Of a stretch of 64,000 nucleotides of DNA, positions 60,029 to 64,000 are shown piece by piece (position 1 is the first letter of the stretch; each line of letters starts with the position of its first letter). Made by a program: the position numbers and the translations under genes. The notes under the pieces are model-generated. The model ran no database searches. It worked only from the letters and a program-made list of their open reading frames with translations, and was not told the DNA's origin. This DNA comes from Scalesia atractyloides (lineage: Eukaryota; Streptophyta; Magnoliopsida; Asterales; Asteraceae), in the NCBI GenBank assembly GCA_947069175.1, contig CAMTDV010000019.1, positions 72,477,358 through 72,541,357 on the forward strand, read 5' to 3'.

Positions 60029-62545
60029 CTTATTAGGCCTGACATCTCCCTAACAACTAACCAATGTTTGTACTTCGTATAAATAGATCTCACCTGTTAG
60101 AGATCCATTTATCACTATCACACAAAACATTCCTTTGTACTAGTGATTAGGTTGAGGGAGAGTGATTGTAACGCTTTGCATTTTTGTACTTCCTTATTTA
60201 GAAAGTGTAATTGTATTTCTATTTATGGAAACTTGTTTTCGTATCATATTTGTATTTCATTTCCAACTTTGTAATCCGAGACTTTGATCGTAATGAAATT
60301 CATACATTATACATACTTGTCCTACATGCATTCGGTTGTTAAATACATGTTTACACACAACGATACTTGTTATACGTGCAAATACTCATACATACACTCT
60401 CGATACTCAAATATTAGTCACATACATGTTATATACTTAAAAACATGACAAAACACCAAGTTTTAGCTTAAAATATGGAAAAACCAAAGTTCAGGGGCCA
60501 AATTGGATAAAGTAAAAGTTCACCTTAATGAGGCTCTGGCATGGCGCGAGAGCCTAGACTTTGCCTCTCGCAGGTGGCGAGAGACCTCAATCTGCAGAAA
60601 TTTGTTTCTAGCATATGGGTTGGTCCATTTTTCTCACTTTTTACTCCCCAATCACCTTTAAACTCCATTAAAACACAAACCCTACTTCACCACTATATAA
60701 ACAAGCTTCCTACCTCCCATTTTCACTTTCCCAACTCATTTACACTCTAATCTGCTGCAAATAAAGTTCTTGGCAGACTACTCCAAGTGTTAAAAGTGAG
60801 TCCAAAACTCACATATCTTCAACTTTTCTTCACTTCTTCTTCCTCTACAAAGCTTGGAACACCTCTAGGAGTGTTTCCATAGGTTTACCATGGTAACCAA
60901 GGTGGAACATCACCATTTTGAGGTCCAAACTTCTTGTTTTGGAAGATTACTTTGTTAACTTTTATAAAACTATGTTTTCTTGTTTAAATCTTGTGCCTAC
61001 TTGTTCTTGAACTTATCTAAGGTTATGAGACTTGTTTAGGAGTATATTCTTAAGGGTTTAGAGGTGTAAACACCCTGTAAACTTTCTGTTTTGTTAGAGT
61101 TTAGACAACCCACAAGTGATGAAACAATCCAAGTTCACCATAGTTCTTATGGCAAGACTTGTGCTTTGGTAAAAGTGTGAATCTTGGAAGCCTTGGCTAT
61201 CCAAACTCATTCCACTACCTCACTTGATGTTTTCTATGATTATGTCACTAAAACTTGTTCAACTTTCACCAGAGTAGCAAGGCTACGACACGTCCCCAAA
61301 CGTTATCATGTTCGGGATGCACGCACCTTGCTTGCTTACTTGGTTGTTCACAGTTTTAGTTGACTTAGTAGTAGTAGTAGTATTTTCTTTTCGTTCATGA
61401 CCATCCGAATCATCCTTGTGATGAATTGTGCATTGGTGAATCATACAATGAGGTTTAATGGATGTTTATCATCCTACCTCCATGCTTGACTTCCAAGAAA
61501 TCTATGACACTATATAACCAACTTACTTTAATATATAATATATATATATACACACACATAACCGAACTAATGATGTTAACCGAATCATGGTTACATGTCA
61601 TGAAAATAAGTTATATTATCTAAGTTTTAAACCTCTCGTTACGACTCTAATGGCAAATTCAACCTATGAAATCACATGAAACCACATGGCATTAATAGTG
61701 TAAAAAATGAGTGTTTAAGACTAGATAAATATTTTTCGTATACATACTTTTACATACTTTAAAACTCCGAATCCGAACTCTCTACCGAATCTGAATACTC
61801 ACACACCTTCATTACCCCATGTAGGATAACTTCGGTGTTCCATCCTCCAAACTTAAGGACTCGCGGATTGCTAGGAACGCTTTGCAAAACTGTAAATATA
61901 CTCGATCCCATTTTCCGTTTTATTCACTTTGGTGCAACATGTACACTTATACAAAAATCACGAATCACGTTAAACTTGTTATAATCACACTCTATCCATT
62001 GCAATGAATTTAATTTGTATAAGAGGGTAAATGTATATGTGGAAGATATGAGGAGCTGTAATACAGAATTTGATAAAAGAAAAAAAAGTGGAAAAACGTA
62101 GAGGGGGATTTAAACCGGTGCCAGTTGGTGTTAAACAGACAGAAACTCCGACAACCCAAACAATTTATTAATTACTACATATATAAACCACTGCGTTAAA
62201 AACATCAAAACAGTGTGAGTGGGATACGAACGGGCGTCACGGAGTTGTTGAATGGGCGCTACAACCATCCAAACAGGTGGCATATTGTATTATAGATACC
62301 TTTTAATTACTTACATATAAAATGAATATCTTCCATATGATAGTGATGCCTTAAGTTGCCAATTATATTTATATATAATATAAGTTGAAAGGGTGTGACT
62401 TTTAAACAAATAGGACATAACCAAGTTATTAATTGTATAAAGGTATAATTCCACCGCATTCATTTTATTTCCGTTTATAATTATAATTCACCATCACTTC
62501 AATGTTCCATAGAAAAGTACACACAAACTCAAACTCAAATCCTAA
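60029..62545 (+). repeat. Sire-like LTR split by a second gypsy LTR fragment
   Basis: 60029-60165 and 62449-62545 match consecutive parts of the 57428-58233 LTR (CACCTGTTAGAGATC; CATTCATTTTATTTCC, AAACTCAAACTCA). Between them, from 60167, lies a plus-strand gypsy LTR starting TGTAACGC and running to about 62000, of the same family as 32524-34924. Its right end and target duplication were not found. Confidence 0.55.
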
Positions 62546-64000
62546 CCTTAATGAATCAACAACCTTTGATCATGGACATTTTGTTAGGAGGTACTAAATT
62601 AGTAAATTTACATAAAAAATTATTGTCGGTTTAGTTAAATGGACGTTAAAATAATGTTTTATAAGTATTGTTACTTTCCATTTATACATCTTTTACTATT
62701 TAAAAGAAGTTGGTTATTTTTGTTAATATATATTCTTTTAATTTTGTATCCATATATTAAAGTGTGTTAGTTAAAATCAAAGTTTTCTCTGTTAAAAGTG
62801 ATAAATGGATAATTTTCATGACTATCTTTTAATTATAAAATTAGAGTTTCTTTAACTAAAACGAATGTATGACATTAAAGGTTAAAGGTTTAATTATTAG
62901 GATTCAGGTCTTTGTTGCTGGAAATTGATTAACGATTTACATCAATGAATTTACATAAAACGGATTTGGAATATAACTAGATTATTAGGATCTTATTTGG
63001 GGACGACTTGACTTTGTTTGCTACGTTAAACATAAGGTACAAATTCGTGATTATTTACATCGTGACTTTATATATATATTTTTTGTTTTGTTCATGATTA
63101 ATATATTACGTTAGTCAATAATAATTTATGACATGGTTAATTTACAAAAGTATGTAAATGAAAAATCATAAACTATGTTCTATGAGGGTAATATATACGT
63201 GGTGCGTTAAAGTCCTTAGTTGAAGACACCAATGATTACTGCCGCACCACCATTCATCGCTTCCGTCGTGTTTCAACTTTCAACCACGACCTACCCCACT
63301 GATTTGCTACGCACATCTCGCCACCACCTTGGTTAGAATCCTATGTTTAATAACTAACTTGGTTTTCGTTATGGTTATGGGTCAAAATTGAACCGAACTG
63401 AACCCGTGCAACCCCTAAAATTAGTTATCTAAGTGTTGTGTTCCTGCCGCATCGCACGAGTATCCCACTAGTCTAAGAATATATTTGATTTGAATTTGGT
63501 GGCACGTGATCTTAAAATTTAGCAACCCAATTGCAATTAATTCTTCAATATGCGTTCTCTCTCTAAAACCAAAAACCAAAGTAGAATATCTAAACTTTCT
63601 CTCTCTAGGTATATAAAATAAAACATAAACCCAAACAACTTGGAAGTTTTGAAAACTCTATCCACCATCTCTAGTGTAATAACCGGGTTCTGGTATATAA
63701 ATTGTACAAACTCGAAATGCATGGCATGACCCACGGGTAGCGTTTTGTATGAAAGAATAGAAGGTGAAATGGAATGGATCATTCTGATTGAATGAAAAGA
63801 AACGTGTTTGGTTATCATATGGTAATGAAATGAAGCATTCCAAAGGAATGTAACTCATTCCAAATATAACAATTCCATTCCTTGGTAAGGGGTGTTTTTT
63901 CTCATTCCTTCAAGGAATGGAAATAAGTATATTATTATTATTATTAATAACACTAATCTTAATATATATAACTTTTATTATTAATTTTTTTACTATTAAT
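62546..64000. other. Intergenic DNA
   Basis: No gene is seen. 63745-63930 holds a GGAATGG/CCATTCC-rich repeat (GGGTAGCGTTTTGTATG start, then GAATGGAATGG-like words), the left part of a common plant MITE type, cut by the window edge or nearby. Confidence 0.45.

Overview
The window is nuclear DNA of a eudicot plant. Two genes are split by many GT-AG introns, the intergenic DNA is AT-rich, and most of the sequence is nested transposable elements. Asteraceae is my best guess from the general look of the LTR and MITE families, but that is an impression, not a proof.

Layout. 1-2100 is intergenic with one hAT-type MITE. 2100-6584 (+) is a gene for a small RING-H2 E3 ubiquitin ligase (207 aa, four coding exons); its first intron holds a decayed tandem copy of coding exon 1 and nested MITEs. 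6585-11500 is intergenic with an LTR-like 103-bp direct repeat and several MITEs. 11509-14884 (-) carries good splice-bounded exons of a gene I could not identify or fully assemble. 15291-24585 is a three-deep nest: a Mutator-like element (9-bp target duplication) holds a decayed Ty1/copia element (5-bp duplication), which holds a 2.6-kb solo LTR (5-bp duplication). 24595-36570 is repeat-rich, with Harbinger-type MITEs, fold-back elements and a 2.4-kb solo LTR. 36915-41732 (+) is a complete MAP70 microtubule-associated protein gene (600 aa, 11 coding exons). 45409-56339 (+) is a complete-length Ty3/gypsy chromovirus of the Tekay/Del type with 2.7-kb LTRs and broken ORFs. 57428-62545 is a decayed Sire/Maximus-like copia element mixed with gypsy LTR fragments. 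The rest to 64000 shows no gene.

The most interesting signal is inside the LTRs of the gypsy element and of the related solo LTR at 16827-19461. Each LTR carries a tandem array of about 169-bp units, three in the full element and four in the solo LTR. Each unit is headed by a tRNA-like module with a B-box-like GGTTCGA core, and the last unit also has a near-perfect A-box. One more tRNA-like module lies upstream in antisense. T-runs of the RNA polymerase III terminator kind follow each module, and two units per array carry a perfect 11-bp hairpin. The arrangement is preserved between diverged LTRs. It looks like a retrotransposon family carrying internal Pol III (TFIIIC-binding) modules in its LTRs, analogous to the 5S promoter in Cassandra TRIM elements; I do not know of a description of this one.

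The two recognised host genes encode housekeeping-type cell functions (protein ubiquitination and microtubule organisation) and show no operon-like link. Their introns share the same two repeat families.
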